DNA from: a virus
Length of the DNA stretch: 54,031 bases
Virus record (IMG/VR): IMGVR_UViG_3300021180_000001
Location: 1-54,031 of that record
Reading direction: 5' to 3' (one strand)
Numbering within the stretch: position 1 is the first letter of the stretch; each line of letters opens with the position of its first letter. Shown piece after piece: positions 8,642 to 18,806 of this stretch. A program made the translations under genes and the position numbers. A model generated the notes under the pieces. It made no database searches. It was not told the origin of the DNA and saw only the letters and a list, made by a program, of their open reading frames with translations.

Positions 8642-9286
8642 ATGGCGAGGAGAGTAGTATTTACATGGCCTGCTGCAAGTGCGACAGGTGTAGCTGCCCT
8701 TCAAACATTAGTTGGAGCAGGCTCTTTATCTATTAATGGTGGATTAGCAATCCCAATTAATGGGATTTCTGCTCCAAACTTTGTTCAATTCTCTGGAATA
8801 TCTAGGACAATTTCTATAACTTCTACTAATGACCTATCAGCAGTTCATTTTACGATTACTGGAACTTATAGAAATGCGCCTCAGACTGAAACTCGTATTG
8901 GTCCAAATAATGCGACTGTTTTAACAACTGCATTATTCGATACGGTTACTAGTATTACTACAGATGCAGCAGCGGCCGCAGTTTCTATTGGAAGTGGAAC
9001 TACGGGTCAAACTCATTGGAAGAATAGTAATTTTCAATCGACAGTTGTAAATATGTCTATTCAGGTAGTAGTCACAGGAACAATCACTTATTCATTTATT
9101 ACAACATTAGATGATGTTCAGAAAATTGCAGCTCCTACAACTTTCTCACCTATCGCGGCAATGACAGCTGCTACGACAAACCAATTAGGAAATTATCTAA
9201 ACGCTACTGCTTATTCGGCTATTCAAATTACTGCCGCTACTACAGGTTCGTTAGTGTCAACCTTTATTGAGCAAGGAATATTGTAA
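8642..9286 (+). CDS. Beta-rich virion protein
   Basis: The 214-residue protein is rich in Ala, Thr, Ile and Ser with alternating hydrophobic strands, typical of phage structural proteins. It starts three bases after the preceding stop, and its TAA overlaps the next ATG (TAATG). No catalytic motif is seen. Confidence 0.6.
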   Translation: MARRVVFTWPAASATGVAALQTLVGAGSLSINGGLAIPINGISAPNFVQFSGISRTISITSTNDLSAVHFTITGTYRNAPQTETRIGPNNATVLTTALFDTVTSITTDAAAAAVSIGSGTTGQTHWKNSNFQSTVVNMSIQVVVTGTITYSFITTLDDVQKIAAPTTFSPIAAMTAATTNQLGNYLNATAYSAIQITAATTGSLVSTFIEQGIL

Positions 9287-9489
9287 TGGGTAGGTCTAAA
9301 AAAATGTTTATCCAGGAAGCTATAAAACATCCAGGCGCTTTGCTCAAATCTTTGCATGTTCCAAAAGGACATAAAATTCCAGAGTCTAAGTTAAAAAAGG
9401 CTTCTCATTCTAAAAATCCTACTTTAAGGAAGAGAGCTATTTTAGCTGAAACCTTTAAAAAGCTTCCTAGGCATCATGGTCCGAGGTAA
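9286..9489 (+). CDS. Small basic phage protein
   Basis: The 67-residue protein is rich in Lys and His and contains HPGALLKSLHVPKGHKIP and SHSKNPTLRKRAILAETFKKL. This resembles a short basic family seen next to head and neck genes of many phages, of unproven role. It is translationally coupled to the upstream gene by TAATG. Confidence 0.65.
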   Translation: MGRSKKMFIQEAIKHPGALLKSLHVPKGHKIPESKLKKASHSKNPTLRKRAILAETFKKLPRHHGPR

Positions 9490-9502
9490 GGATGTTAAAT
9501 AA

Positions 9503-10561
9503 ATGTCTACTTCAGGTACTTACTTATTTAGCTCTCCTCAGAGCGAACAGATAATAACTGATGCATATGAGCGCGTTAGTATAAAGCCTGATTTACTTAC
9601 TTATCAGCACATACAAACAGCGCAACGCTCCCTTAACTTTATATTGCAATCTTGGATTAATAGAGGTTTAAATCTCTGGACTGTTAAGCAAGGAATGATT
9701 GCTCTTTATAACAATCAAACTAGTTATAATCTTCCACCATTTGCTACTGATTTATTAGAAGCAACTGTCAGGACTTCTGTTCGAAATTTAGGGGGAATGC
9801 CTTTTTCAAGTGCAGGAGGTGTGGCTTCAAATGCTTTTGATAATAATCCTGCAACTGCTTGTACACAAACTGCTTCTAATGGATATATAAGCTATAATTG
9901 GAATACAGCTCAATATGCCATAGCAATGGTCGGAATCCAATCAAATGTAGATACGACTTATACATTGATTGGAGAATATTCAAATGATAATGTTAATTGG
10001 ATAACGGCAGTCACAATTCCTGCTCAGAATTATCCATTAGGAATAATTGAATGGTTTATAGTACCTGTTCCTACTCTTGGTAGTTTATTTAGAGTTAGAG
10101 AAACTGGTGGCGCTACTTTGAATATTCAAGAACTTTATTTCAATACGGCCTTAAATGATACTGTCATTACTCGTGTTTCAAGATCAGAGTATATTGCATT
10201 TCCTAATAAGAGTATTACTAGTCGTCCTAGTAGTTTTTATGTAGATAGGCAGATAAATCCAGTACTTTATTTATATCCAACTCCTAATACTCAATATAAC
10301 AATTTATATTTTAGCTATATCCAGCAAATGCAAGATATTGGGACGATGCTTAATAATGCTCAAGTCCCTGCTCGATTTTTAGAAGCACTTTGTTCCAATT
10401 TAGCACATCGGCTAGGGGTTAAAGAACAACTTGAAATTCCTAGAATTGAGATTTTAGAAAAGCTAGCAGAAAAAGAATTCAATCTTGCTGCTGCTGAAGA
10501 TAGGGAACGTGTGCCATTACGTATTTATGGTGATTATATGCAAGGGTGGACCCAAGTATGA
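9503..10561 (+). CDS. gp4-like neck adaptor with inserted discoidin-like domain
   Basis: Residues 1-95 and about 210-352 resemble P22 gp4-type head-completion proteins (ITDAYERVSI near the N-terminus, a run of helices, and an EFNLAAAEDRE-like C-terminal helix). Between them, about 97-212, sits a beta-rich block with F5/8 type C (discoidin) features: ASNAFDNNPATACTQT, YISYNWNT, YSNDNVNWITA and FRVRE. Discoidin domains often bind carbohydrates. A gp4-like protein seals the portal exit and starts the tail. The insertion is the unusual feature. Assignments are from patterns alone. Confidence 0.6.
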   Translation: MSTSGTYLFSSPQSEQIITDAYERVSIKPDLLTYQHIQTAQRSLNFILQSWINRGLNLWTVKQGMIALYNNQTSYNLPPFATDLLEATVRTSVRNLGGMPFSSAGGVASNAFDNNPATACTQTASNGYISYNWNTAQYAIAMVGIQSNVDTTYTLIGEYSNDNVNWITAVTIPAQNYPLGIIEWFIVPVPTLGSLFRVRETGGATLNIQELYFNTALNDTVITRVSRSEYIAFPNKSITSRPSSFYVDRQINPVLYLYPTPNTQYNNLYFSYIQQMQDIGTMLNNAQVPARFLEALCSNLAHRLGVKEQLEIPRIEILEKLAEKEFNLAAAEDRERVPLRIYGDYMQGWTQV

Positions 10562-10965
10562 CTTATAGACCAAAAGGTAAGCATGTTCGTATTAGCCAAT
10601 CAGCACCACAAGCATTGGGAATTTGTGACTATACGGGTTTTGTTTTTAATAGAAAAGATTTGGTTAGACAAATGGAATGGCGTGGAAATGCTCTCATATG
10701 GACAGGATTTTTAGTGGGTCGTCCTTATGTTGATGAGCCTAATGAGCAATTAAGGCCACCTATTTTACCTCCAGACCCAGTTCCCGTTATGTATCCTAGA
10801 TTGCCTTTTGAATCTACTGTTACTTGGTCAACAATTGGTAGTCCTACTTGGAGTACGTTGACTATTGATGCTTGGATTGATTGGTATGGAAGTTTTGACG
10901 GTATTCCGGCATTACCAGAAGACCAAAGATTACAAGCCCTACAAAATTATTATTGGGGAGCATAA
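10558..10965 (+). CDS. Conserved neck/virion protein (CDxTGF family)
   Basis: The protein has 135 residues from the ATG that overlaps the preceding TGA (ATGA); an in-frame ATG 12 bases earlier is possible. ICDYTGFVFNRKDLVRQMEW and the later proline-rich LRPPILPPDPVPV match a recurrent small phage protein (CDRSGF...LV..W.G) in neck gene clusters. The protein is Trp- and Pro-rich. The role is unproven. Confidence 0.55.
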   Translation: MTYRPKGKHVRISQSAPQALGICDYTGFVFNRKDLVRQMEWRGNALIWTGFLVGRPYVDEPNEQLRPPILPPDPVPVMYPRLPFESTVTWSTIGSPTWSTLTIDAWIDWYGSFDGIPALPEDQRLQALQNYYWGA

Positions 10966-13900
10966 ATGTCTCAATTAACAAATTTAGTTCCAGCATCTTC
11001 TTACGGAGATTTATTGACTACTACTAATAATGGTCAAGGATTAACGACAGTTTTAACAAATTTACAAGATGGATTGGGGAATAATAGTACTGTACAGATT
11101 GCAACTACGGCAATTAATTTTAGTAGGAGTGGTCCTAATACTTTTCAGTTAGATGGAATATCATTAATTTCGGTTGTAACTGATATTAACAATATTTGTA
11201 AACCTAATCCTATATTACCAGGAGTTGGTGGAGTTGTTTTGCCAAGCGGTACAACTGCTCAAAGACCTAATCCTGCAACAGATGGAACTCTTAGATTTAA
11301 TACAGATTCCCATATTTTAGAGTTTTCTTTTGGAAATGCATGGACCAGCTCTGGGTTTGGAGATGTAATTGGACCAAATGCTTCTGTGTCTGGAAATATC
11401 GCTATTTTTGATTCTAATACAGGAAATAGTATTTCAGATAGTGGTGTCCATATTGATGCGGTAGTTCCACCTCAACCTTTAAATCGTTTCAATTCTTTTT
11501 TTTCTACCCCTAGGCCATTAGCCCCACAAGTAGATGTTCTTCAATTAAGTAATATTGGTGTATTGGCTTTTGATGATGAATTAGCTACTAGCGGTGTAGG
11601 AAATATAGTTGTCGGCACTGAGCAGATATTGAATCTTTTTGTACAACCTACTACTTTTTTAAGAAATGCTGTTTTTACGGATGGAGTAGATACTGCGCCA
11701 ACGAGTTTTTCTGCTCTGGTGGAATTGAGCTCTACGACTGGTGCCCTTTTATTATCTAGGATGACTACTGTAGAAAGAGATGCATTAGATGCCGTTAATG
11801 GTATGTTTATTTATAATACTACTACTCATCAGGTTAATGCTTATGTAAATGGAGCTTGGACTGCTGGAACGGGTGGTGGCTCTCCAACAACTTCAACTTA
11901 TATTTTAAATACTGCTGACGCAAATTTACCTAGTGCTCAAAGCTTAGGAACTTTGCCAACAGGATTGCTTAAAAATAATCTATCAGGAAGTACAGGTACG
12001 TTAAGTACTTCTATAGCTGGAACAGATTATTATGCGCCTGGATTTCCGACCCATATTTTAGATACTTTTGGAGGAAATTCTAATTTTGGAATAGGCTCTC
12101 CAACTCCTAATAATACGGGACTTTTTAATACTTTTATAGGCTTAAATGTTGCTCAGAGCTCTAATAGTTCTTCTACTTCAAATGTGGGAATTGGTTTTTC
12201 TGTGCTTTCTGGATTAACATCAGGCACTAATAATACAGCAATAGGAATTATTGCATTACCCACTTTAACAACTGGAAATGATTGTACTGCTATTGGAGCA
12301 AATTCTTTAAATGGTAACATGGGTAATCAAAATACTGCGATTGGCTCTCAATCTGGATATCATACTATAAGCCATACTGCCTGTAGTTTTCTTGGATTTA
12401 TGTCAGACGTAGACCAATCAGCGGGAACTTTCTCAAATGCAACCGCTATTGGGGCAAATTCAGTTGTTTCTATAGGAAATTCAGTTGTTTTAGGAAATTC
12501 TTGTAATGTTGGGATTGGTCTTTCTAATCCTACTTTCCCTCTAGATATAGCCAATGTCAATAATCAAGCAGCTATTAGGTTTGTAAATTCTACTTCTACT
12601 CCAAATTCACCAGGCGCTAATCATGGAAATCTATACTTAAGCGGTGGAAATTTATTTTTCATGAATTCTTCTAGTATTAGTATTCCTATTGCAACGCCTA
12701 ATAATGCCACTTATATCTTAAAATCTGCTAACTCAGCATTACCAGATTCTCAAAGTATTGGTGCATTAACAACTGGATTAATGAAAAATAATGTGTCTTC
12801 TAGTATTGGAACTGTAAGTACTGCTGTGGCTGGCACTGACTACTATTCACCTGGTTTCCCTGCTTTTATTGAAGTTAATACTGTAAATAATAGTTTTTAT
12901 ATTGGAAATGCATCAGGAAATAATGCAGGAACTTTTGACACTCTCGTAGGATTTAATGTTGCACTTAATAATAATACCTTTTCTTTTGCAAATACAGGAT
13001 TAGGAAGCTCTGCTCTTCTCAATATGGTTTCAGGAATAGATAATACTGCAATTGGAAGGAATTCTTTAGGAAATACTATTAGTGGTCAAGCCAATACTGC
13101 TGTTGGCTCTTTTTCATTATTCCAAGCCTTAGGAAATAATAATACAGCATTTGGGGCGGGCGCTGCAGATAATTTTGTAAATTACGATTCTTGTACTTTT
13201 ATTGGTTCAGATGCAGATGCTAGTGTCGACCACTTAACCAATTCTGGCGCAATTGGTGCTAATTCTTTAGTAGGAGTCAGCAATGCTATTTCAATTGGTA
13301 ATGGTTGTTATGTAGGAATAGGAAATAATTCTCCAGCATATACTCTAGATTTAGGGAATATCGCAAATCAATGTGCTATACAACTTGTTAATTCAAATAA
13401 TACCCCAACAACTCCTGCTGCTAATCATGGTGTTTTATATCTTAGCAGTGGAAACTTATTTTTCTTAAATTCTTCAGGAACAAGCATACCAATCGTTACT
13501 CCTAATACTGCTACCTTTATTGTACAAACTGCAAGCGCTTCTCTTCCTGATGCTCAAAGTTTAGGCTCTTTAACGACTGGTTTATTAAAGAATACAGTAA
13601 CAGGAAGTACAGGTATTCTTTCTAAGGCAGCAGCTGGGACAGATTACTATTCTCCGGGAAATCCAACAACTATTACTGATAGTGCCGGCTCTGCTAATAA
13701 TTTTTCTATTGGAACAAATTCATCTCCAAATGCAGGTGGACTTAATACTTTTGTTGGAATAGGTGCAGGTCAAAATACTAATAATAGTTCATCTAACAAT
13801 GCAAGTTTAGGTTATAATTCACTAAATTCATTAACTGGAGGTGTAAATTGCACTGCTGTCGGGGCAAATGCATTAGCATCAAACACAGCAAATGGAGTGA

Positions 13901-14979
13901 CAGCTTTTGGAAATGGCGCTGGCTCTGCTTTTTCCAATAATACCAGTTGTACATTTATAGGTAACTTAACCAGTTCAAGTGCTAATAATTTATCAAATTC
14001 TACTGCTATTGGAGCAAATGCATCTTTTTCTGCAAGCAATTGTATAGTTCTTGGAAATGGATGTAATGTTGGAATTGGAATAAGCAATCCATCTTATAAT
14101 CTACATATTAGTAATATTAGTAATGTTGCAGCAATTGGTTTACATGATACGACAAATACTCCTTCAACTCCTTCCCTTGGTATTGCTGTTTATAGCTCAG
14201 GAGGGGATTTATGGGTAATCCATCCAGATTCTTCTACTACTCAAGTTACAGGTTATACAGATACTACTAACCCTAATGTAGTAGAATTTACAAAACCTAT
14301 ACAAGTAACTGGAAGTGTTCCTCTTACTAATAATTATGCTTTTTATGCATTATCTGGAACGTCTCCTAGCACTGGATATGCGGCTGGTGGAAGTGGTAAC
14401 TATGGTCTTTATACTACTTTTAGACTTTTAGCATCTGAATTTGATGCAACCAGTTCTAAAAAGATTAAGGATATTATTTGTCCTGTTTCTGATATAGAAG
14501 ATGAGCTTATAGAATCATTTTTAAAGATTCCATTCTTTAAATATCAATATAAAGACAAGGTAAGAGATGGGAATGCTGATTGTTATGGCGTTATAGCAGA
14601 ATACTTAGAAGGAGTATTTCCTGGATATGTTAGCAATTCTCAACAGCAATTTGTCCCTAATATATTAAAATTTGGGAAAGTTTCTAAATTTGGAAGTGAA
14701 AAAGGCGTTTATTCTATAGAATTAGAAGAAAATATCCCTCAATTAGAAGGAACGCGTCTCCAAGTTTTGTTAGAAACTGATGAGCAAATAGAGGTAGATA
14801 TTTTCGATTCTATTGGAAAACTATTGATTGTTAAAACAGAAAGAGCATTGCCTGAAAAATTATTAGTTTATGGAACATATGAAACATGTCCCGTCGTTTC
14901 AAAGCCTAGATTATTTGAGATTGGATTAGTTATCCTTCAAGGACTCATTAAAAAACTTCTGGACAAGGGTGTTTTATGA
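10966..14979 (+). CDS. Giant tail fibre with S74 intramolecular chaperone
   Basis: The 1337-residue protein has fibre modules (TTAQRPNPATDGTLRF, SSTTGALLLSRMTTVERD) and then three long repeats starting near 11899, 12709 and 13511, each with LPxAQSxGxLxTGLxKN and AGTDYYxPG. Each repeat also carries YadA-head-like strands such as NTAIGxxxL and AIGANS. The C-terminus is a peptidase S74 / endosialidase chaperone: ATSSKKIKDI places Ser1163 and Lys1168 five residues apart, as in the autocleavage dyad, followed by FFKYQYKDKVRDGNADCYGVIA. The chaperone would trimerise the fibre and cut itself off. It probably recognises the host surface. Confidence 0.85.
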   Translation: MSQLTNLVPASSYGDLLTTTNNGQGLTTVLTNLQDGLGNNSTVQIATTAINFSRSGPNTFQLDGISLISVVTDINNICKPNPILPGVGGVVLPSGTTAQRPNPATDGTLRFNTDSHILEFSFGNAWTSSGFGDVIGPNASVSGNIAIFDSNTGNSISDSGVHIDAVVPPQPLNRFNSFFSTPRPLAPQVDVLQLSNIGVLAFDDELATSGVGNIVVGTEQILNLFVQPTTFLRNAVFTDGVDTAPTSFSALVELSSTTGALLLSRMTTVERDALDAVNGMFIYNTTTHQVNAYVNGAWTAGTGGGSPTTSTYILNTADANLPSAQSLGTLPTGLLKNNLSGSTGTLSTSIAGTDYYAPGFPTHILDTFGGNSNFGIGSPTPNNTGLFNTFIGLNVAQSSNSSSTSNVGIGFSVLSGLTSGTNNTAIGIIALPTLTTGNDCTAIGANSLNGNMGNQNTAIGSQSGYHTISHTACSFLGFMSDVDQSAGTFSNATAIGANSVVSIGNSVVLGNSCNVGIGLSNPTFPLDIANVNNQAAIRFVNSTSTPNSPGANHGNLYLSGGNLFFMNSSSISIPIATPNNATYILKSANSALPDSQSIGALTTGLMKNNVSSSIGTVSTAVAGTDYYSPGFPAFIEVNTVNNSFYIGNASGNNAGTFDTLVGFNVALNNNTFSFANTGLGSSALLNMVSGIDNTAIGRNSLGNTISGQANTAVGSFSLFQALGNNNTAFGAGAADNFVNYDSCTFIGSDADASVDHLTNSGAIGANSLVGVSNAISIGNGCYVGIGNNSPAYTLDLGNIANQCAIQLVNSNNTPTTPAANHGVLYLSSGNLFFLNSSGTSIPIVTPNTATFIVQTASASLPDAQSLGSLTTGLLKNTVTGSTGILSKAAAGTDYYSPGNPTTITDSAGSANNFSIGTNSSPNAGGLNTFVGIGAGQNTNNSSSNNASLGYNSLNSLTGGVNCTAVGANALASNTANGVTAFGNGAGSAFSNNTSCTFIGNLTSSSANNLSNSTAIGANASFSASNCIVLGNGCNVGIGISNPSYNLHISNISNVAAIGLHDTTNTPSTPSLGIAVYSSGGDLWVIHPDSSTTQVTGYTDTTNPNVVEFTKPIQVTGSVPLTNNYAFYALSGTSPSTGYAAGGSGNYGLYTTFRLLASEFDATSSKKIKDIICPVSDIEDELIESFLKIPFFKYQYKDKVRDGNADCYGVIAEYLEGVFPGYVSNSQQQFVPNILKFGKVSKFGSEKGVYSIELEENIPQLEGTRLQVLLETDEQIEVDIFDSIGKLLIVKTERALPEKLLVYGTYETCPVVSKPRLFEIGLVILQGLIKKLLDKGVL
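11899..14110 (+). repeat. Three tandem fibre-coding repeats
   Basis: Units start near 11899, 12709 and 13511 and share a coding pattern for LPDAQSLG-TTGLLKN-GTDYYSPG followed by NTAIG-type strands. A fourth copy lies in the next gene near 17570. Units differ at many positions, so they are old or under diversifying selection. Confidence 0.7.
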
Positions 14980-17900
14980 GTCTAAATCAGCTATCTTCTC
15001 CCACATTTCCTACTACTACATTAATTGCAGATTTTGGGGTTAATCCATCTCAGCCTGTCGATTCTATTCCAAGCATTACTAAAGTTAATAATGTACCAGT
15101 TTCTGTTGCTTTAGAAATTCAATCTGAAACAGGTAGTCTTCTAATTCCTAGATTAAATCAAGACCAAATAGATTCATTAATTACTACTGATGGAATGTTA
15201 ATTTACAACGCAGATACCCTTAATTTTAATTTTAGACAGGGAAATACTTGGGTAGCATTTGGAACGGGTGCTGGTAATGGAGATGTTATAGGACCTGGAG
15301 AATCTATTAGTGGAGATATAGTAATATTTTCTGGTACTAGTGGAACTTTAATAGCAGATAGTGGTGTTAGCATTACTGATGTCCCGCGACCATCTCCATT
15401 AAGAGGTCCATTAGTAAATGTTATTCAATTAAGCGGAATTGGAATATTAGCATTTGATGATGCTGCAGCTACTAGCGGAATAGGTAATATTGTTGTTGGC
15501 ACTGAACAAGTATTAAATTTATTTGTTCAGACAGGCAGTTTTTTGAGAAATTCAGTATTCACTGATGGTGTTAATACAGCTCCTACTAGCTTTTCTGCTT
15601 TGGTTGAATTGAGTTCAACTACTGGTGCACTTCTTTTATCAAGATTAACGACTACTGAAATAAATGCATTAAATCCAGTTGATGGAATGATGGTTTATAA
15701 TTCAACAACTAATCTTTTTAATTTCTATCAAAATGGTGGATGGACACCAGCAGCTCAAGGTGGGACGGTCAGTAGCATTACTGCTGGAACTGGTTTAACT
15801 GGTGGGACAATTACGAGTACAGGGACTATCGCATTAGCAAATACTGCTGTAACGGCTGGTTCTTATACTTATCCTTCTTTAACTGTTAATGCTCAGGGTC
15901 AGATTACGACAATTTCCAATCAAACCGCAGTTACTAACATTATGACTGGAACTGGTTTAACAGGTGGTCCTATCACAACAGCAGGTACCATTGCTTTAGC
16001 GAATACTGCGGTTAGTCCTGGTAGTTATATAAATTCTAATATTACAGTGGATGCTCAAGGTAGAATTACTTCTGCTTCTAATGGGACTTCTGGTATTACG
16101 TCAGTCGTTGGAACTACAAATCAAATAACTGCATCTGGTACGCCAACAGCCACAATAGCTATCGCGAATAATCCTATTATTCCTGGAACTGCAAGCATCA
16201 CAGTCCCAGTAGGAACAACCGGACAGCGTTCTGGCTCTCCAGTTATTGGAATGGTTCGATATAATACGAGCATTCTAGCTTTAGAAGCTTATGTAAATGG
16301 TTCATGGCAAGCTATTAGTATTGCAGAAGCTAATTTTATTTTAGCACATCCAAATTCTAGTTTGTCTAATGCTCAAGCTATATCAGATTTAAATGTATCA
16401 AATGGACTTTTGAAAACTTCTCTTACTGATGACAGTGTTATAGCAATTGCTCAACCTGATGTTGATTATGTAACCGCTGAAACTTTTTTAATAATTTCAA
16501 ATGAAGTTATTGCATTAGATTCGCAAGTCAATAATCCTGCAACTGGTTTACCTACTACTTTTGCTGTTGCGACAGGCGCTGCGGCTGCTGCTTCTGCGGC
16601 TACTACTATTTTAGGAGAAGGCACATTTATTGTGCAGGAATCTTTATTTGGTTTGGAAAATGCTCAAAGTTTAGGCAATATAGGAAGTGGAATTGTAAAA
16701 AATAATAACAATGGATTTGGTACTGGAACTTTAAGTATTGCTTCTGCTGGAAGTGATTATGGGACTGTTAGTTCTGTTTCAGCCAGCACAACTTCTGCTG
16801 GTCTTATTATAAGCGGCTCTCCTATCACAGGCTCAGGTACTTTAACCTTTACTTTAGATGCAGAATTACAAGGCTTGGCTGTTTTAGCGGTTAATGGAAT
16901 TATTGCGAGAACAGCTCCTGGTGTTTACACTCCTGTAACAATCACTGGAACATCTAATCAGATTTCTATAACGAATGGAGATGGTGTTTTAGGGAATCCT
17001 ACAATTTCTATTTCTAGCAATCCGACTATTCCAGGCGCAGGCGGTTTAGTTGTGCCAATGGGAACAACTGCTCAACGTCCAGTTTCTCCGACAAATGGAA
17101 CTATTCGTTATAATACAGATATTGGTAAGTTAGAAGCATTTATGAGTAGTGTCTGGGTACAACCAGCGGGTGGTACCGTAATGAGCATTACCGCAGGCGC
17201 TAATTTAACGGGTGGTACAATTACTACAACAGGAACAATAGCTTTAAGTACTACTTTAGTAGGCTTAGTTTCTGCTGCAATTGGAAACTTATCTTTATCA
17301 GCAGGAACTATATTAAATAGTTTAACTAATGGAAGTATTGTTATAGCTCCAAATGGTACTGGAGAATTACAAAGTAATAATAATATTAATATTCAAACTG
17401 GTAATAAATTAAAGTTTTTTAATTCTTCGAATACTCAAACAGTTTCATTTCAGGCAGGAACATTGATAGCTAGCACTGCTTATACTTTGCCTACTGCATT
17501 TCCAACTGCAAATGGACAGGCTTTAACTTCTACGACCGCAGGTATTCAAAGTTGGACTACTCTTGCGCCAAATACGTCTGATTATATATTGAAAACAGCC
17601 GATGCAAATCTCCCAAATGCACAAAGTTTAGGTGCACTGACAACTGGATTATTGAAAAATACGGTCTCTACAGGTATTGGAACTTTATCAACTGCCACAG
17701 CAGGAACAGATTATTATTCACCAGGTCATCCAACAACGATTGTAGATACATCAGGCGGAAATGGAAATTTTTATATAGGAACAGGAACAGGTACAAATAA
17801 TGGGACCTCTAATTTTTTTATTGGATTAGGTGTTGGTGCAAGTTCCACAGCTTTATCTTTCCAAAATGTTGGTGTTGGTATTGGTTGTCTCTTAAATCTA

Positions 17901-18647
17901 ACAGATGGAGGCTTAAATGTTGCTGTTGGACAAGATGCCTTAGGAAGTATAACAGTTGCAAGTAATAATGTTGCTGTTGGAGGAGGAGCTTTATTAGAGT
18001 TGGAGACAGAATCTTTTAATACTGCTGTTGGAGATTCTGCTGGAGCAATTTTTTCTGATTATACAAATTGTACTTTTTTAGGGTCATCAGCTGATGCGGG
18101 CGCTAATAGTTTAACAAATGCTTGTGCCATTGGTGCTAATGCAATTGTACATATTAGTAATGCTTTAGTATTAGGTAATGGGTGTAATATTGGAATTGGA
18201 ACTGGTTCTCCTGCAAACATTCTTCATATTGTTGGAACTTATCAACAGAAAGGTATTATTTCAGGTTATACGGGAACAGATTTAATAAAAGGTCAATCAA
18301 GTATTCAGACTACTAATAATACAACGACAACTATTTTAACTATTCCTGTTCCAACTAGTCTTGATACATCAGTTATGGCTAATATAAATCTCACTTGTAT
18401 TAGAACTACGGGTGCTTCTGCTGCTTATGGAAGTTCATTTGCAGCAGCTTGGTATAATGGTACAACCACTGCTTCAATTAGTACTTTACCAACTATTACC
18501 ATGACTAATTCAGGAACATTTTCAGTTGCTGCTAATTGGTTAATATCAGGAAATAATCTTTTATTACAAGTAACTGGAATAGCTGCTGAAACCATAAATT
18601 GGGTCGTTAGTTATGAACATTTTGCTGTAACAACTTCAACTTCTTAG
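14976..18647 (+). CDS. Second giant tail fibre, lacking the S74 domain
   Basis: The 1223-residue protein starts at the ATG overlapping the upstream stop (ATGA). It repeats the fibre module several times (ETGSLLIPRLNQDQ, SSTTGALLLSRLTTTEI, VPVGTTGQRSGSP, VPMGTTAQRPVSP). From about residue 866 it carries a further copy of the LPNAQSLG-GTDYYSPG / YadA-head-like block found in the preceding gene. The C-terminus is a beta-sandwich-like tail ending SYEHFAVTTSTS, with no S74 motif. It may co-assemble with, or compete with, the S74-ended fibre. Confidence 0.8.
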   Translation: MSLNQLSSPTFPTTTLIADFGVNPSQPVDSIPSITKVNNVPVSVALEIQSETGSLLIPRLNQDQIDSLITTDGMLIYNADTLNFNFRQGNTWVAFGTGAGNGDVIGPGESISGDIVIFSGTSGTLIADSGVSITDVPRPSPLRGPLVNVIQLSGIGILAFDDAAATSGIGNIVVGTEQVLNLFVQTGSFLRNSVFTDGVNTAPTSFSALVELSSTTGALLLSRLTTTEINALNPVDGMMVYNSTTNLFNFYQNGGWTPAAQGGTVSSITAGTGLTGGTITSTGTIALANTAVTAGSYTYPSLTVNAQGQITTISNQTAVTNIMTGTGLTGGPITTAGTIALANTAVSPGSYINSNITVDAQGRITSASNGTSGITSVVGTTNQITASGTPTATIAIANNPIIPGTASITVPVGTTGQRSGSPVIGMVRYNTSILALEAYVNGSWQAISIAEANFILAHPNSSLSNAQAISDLNVSNGLLKTSLTDDSVIAIAQPDVDYVTAETFLIISNEVIALDSQVNNPATGLPTTFAVATGAAAAASAATTILGEGTFIVQESLFGLENAQSLGNIGSGIVKNNNNGFGTGTLSIASAGSDYGTVSSVSASTTSAGLIISGSPITGSGTLTFTLDAELQGLAVLAVNGIIARTAPGVYTPVTITGTSNQISITNGDGVLGNPTISISSNPTIPGAGGLVVPMGTTAQRPVSPTNGTIRYNTDIGKLEAFMSSVWVQPAGGTVMSITAGANLTGGTITTTGTIALSTTLVGLVSAAIGNLSLSAGTILNSLTNGSIVIAPNGTGELQSNNNINIQTGNKLKFFNSSNTQTVSFQAGTLIASTAYTLPTAFPTANGQALTSTTAGIQSWTTLAPNTSDYILKTADANLPNAQSLGALTTGLLKNTVSTGIGTLSTATAGTDYYSPGHPTTIVDTSGGNGNFYIGTGTGTNNGTSNFFIGLGVGASSTALSFQNVGVGIGCLLNLTDGGLNVAVGQDALGSITVASNNVAVGGGALLELETESFNTAVGDSAGAIFSDYTNCTFLGSSADAGANSLTNACAIGANAIVHISNALVLGNGCNIGIGTGSPANILHIVGTYQQKGIISGYTGTDLIKGQSSIQTTNNTTTTILTIPVPTSLDTSVMANINLTCIRTTGASAAYGSSFAAAWYNGTTTASISTLPTITMTNSGTFSVAANWLISGNNLLLQVTGIAAETINWVVSYEHFAVTTSTS

Positions 18648-18656
18648 GAGAATTTT

Positions 18657-18806
18657 ATGCCACTTGTTAAAGGTAAAAAAGCGAAAACGAAAGAAGGAAT
18701 TTCGGAGAATATTGCGACTGAAATTAGAGCTGGAAAACCAAGACCTCAAGCAATTGCAATCGGAATGTCTTTAGCTGGAAAATCTAGGAGTAAAAAGAAA
18801 AAATGA
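18657..18806 (+). CDS. Small basic phage protein (GxSxNI...QAVAIA type)
   Basis: The 49-residue protein has KGKKAKTKEGISENIATEI and PQAIAIGMSLAGKS with a poly-Lys tail. This matches a short family I recognise from many phages and prophages, of unknown role. AGGAG lies seven bases upstream, and its TGA overlaps the next ATG (ATGA). Confidence 0.7.
   Translation: MPLVKGKKAKTKEGISENIATEIRAGKPRPQAIAIGMSLAGKSRSKKKK

Noticed and set aside
12360-14087. Minus-strand ORFs at 12360-12560 and 13812-14087 within the fibre gene
   Set aside because: They are products of the fibre repeat's composition, with no start signals.
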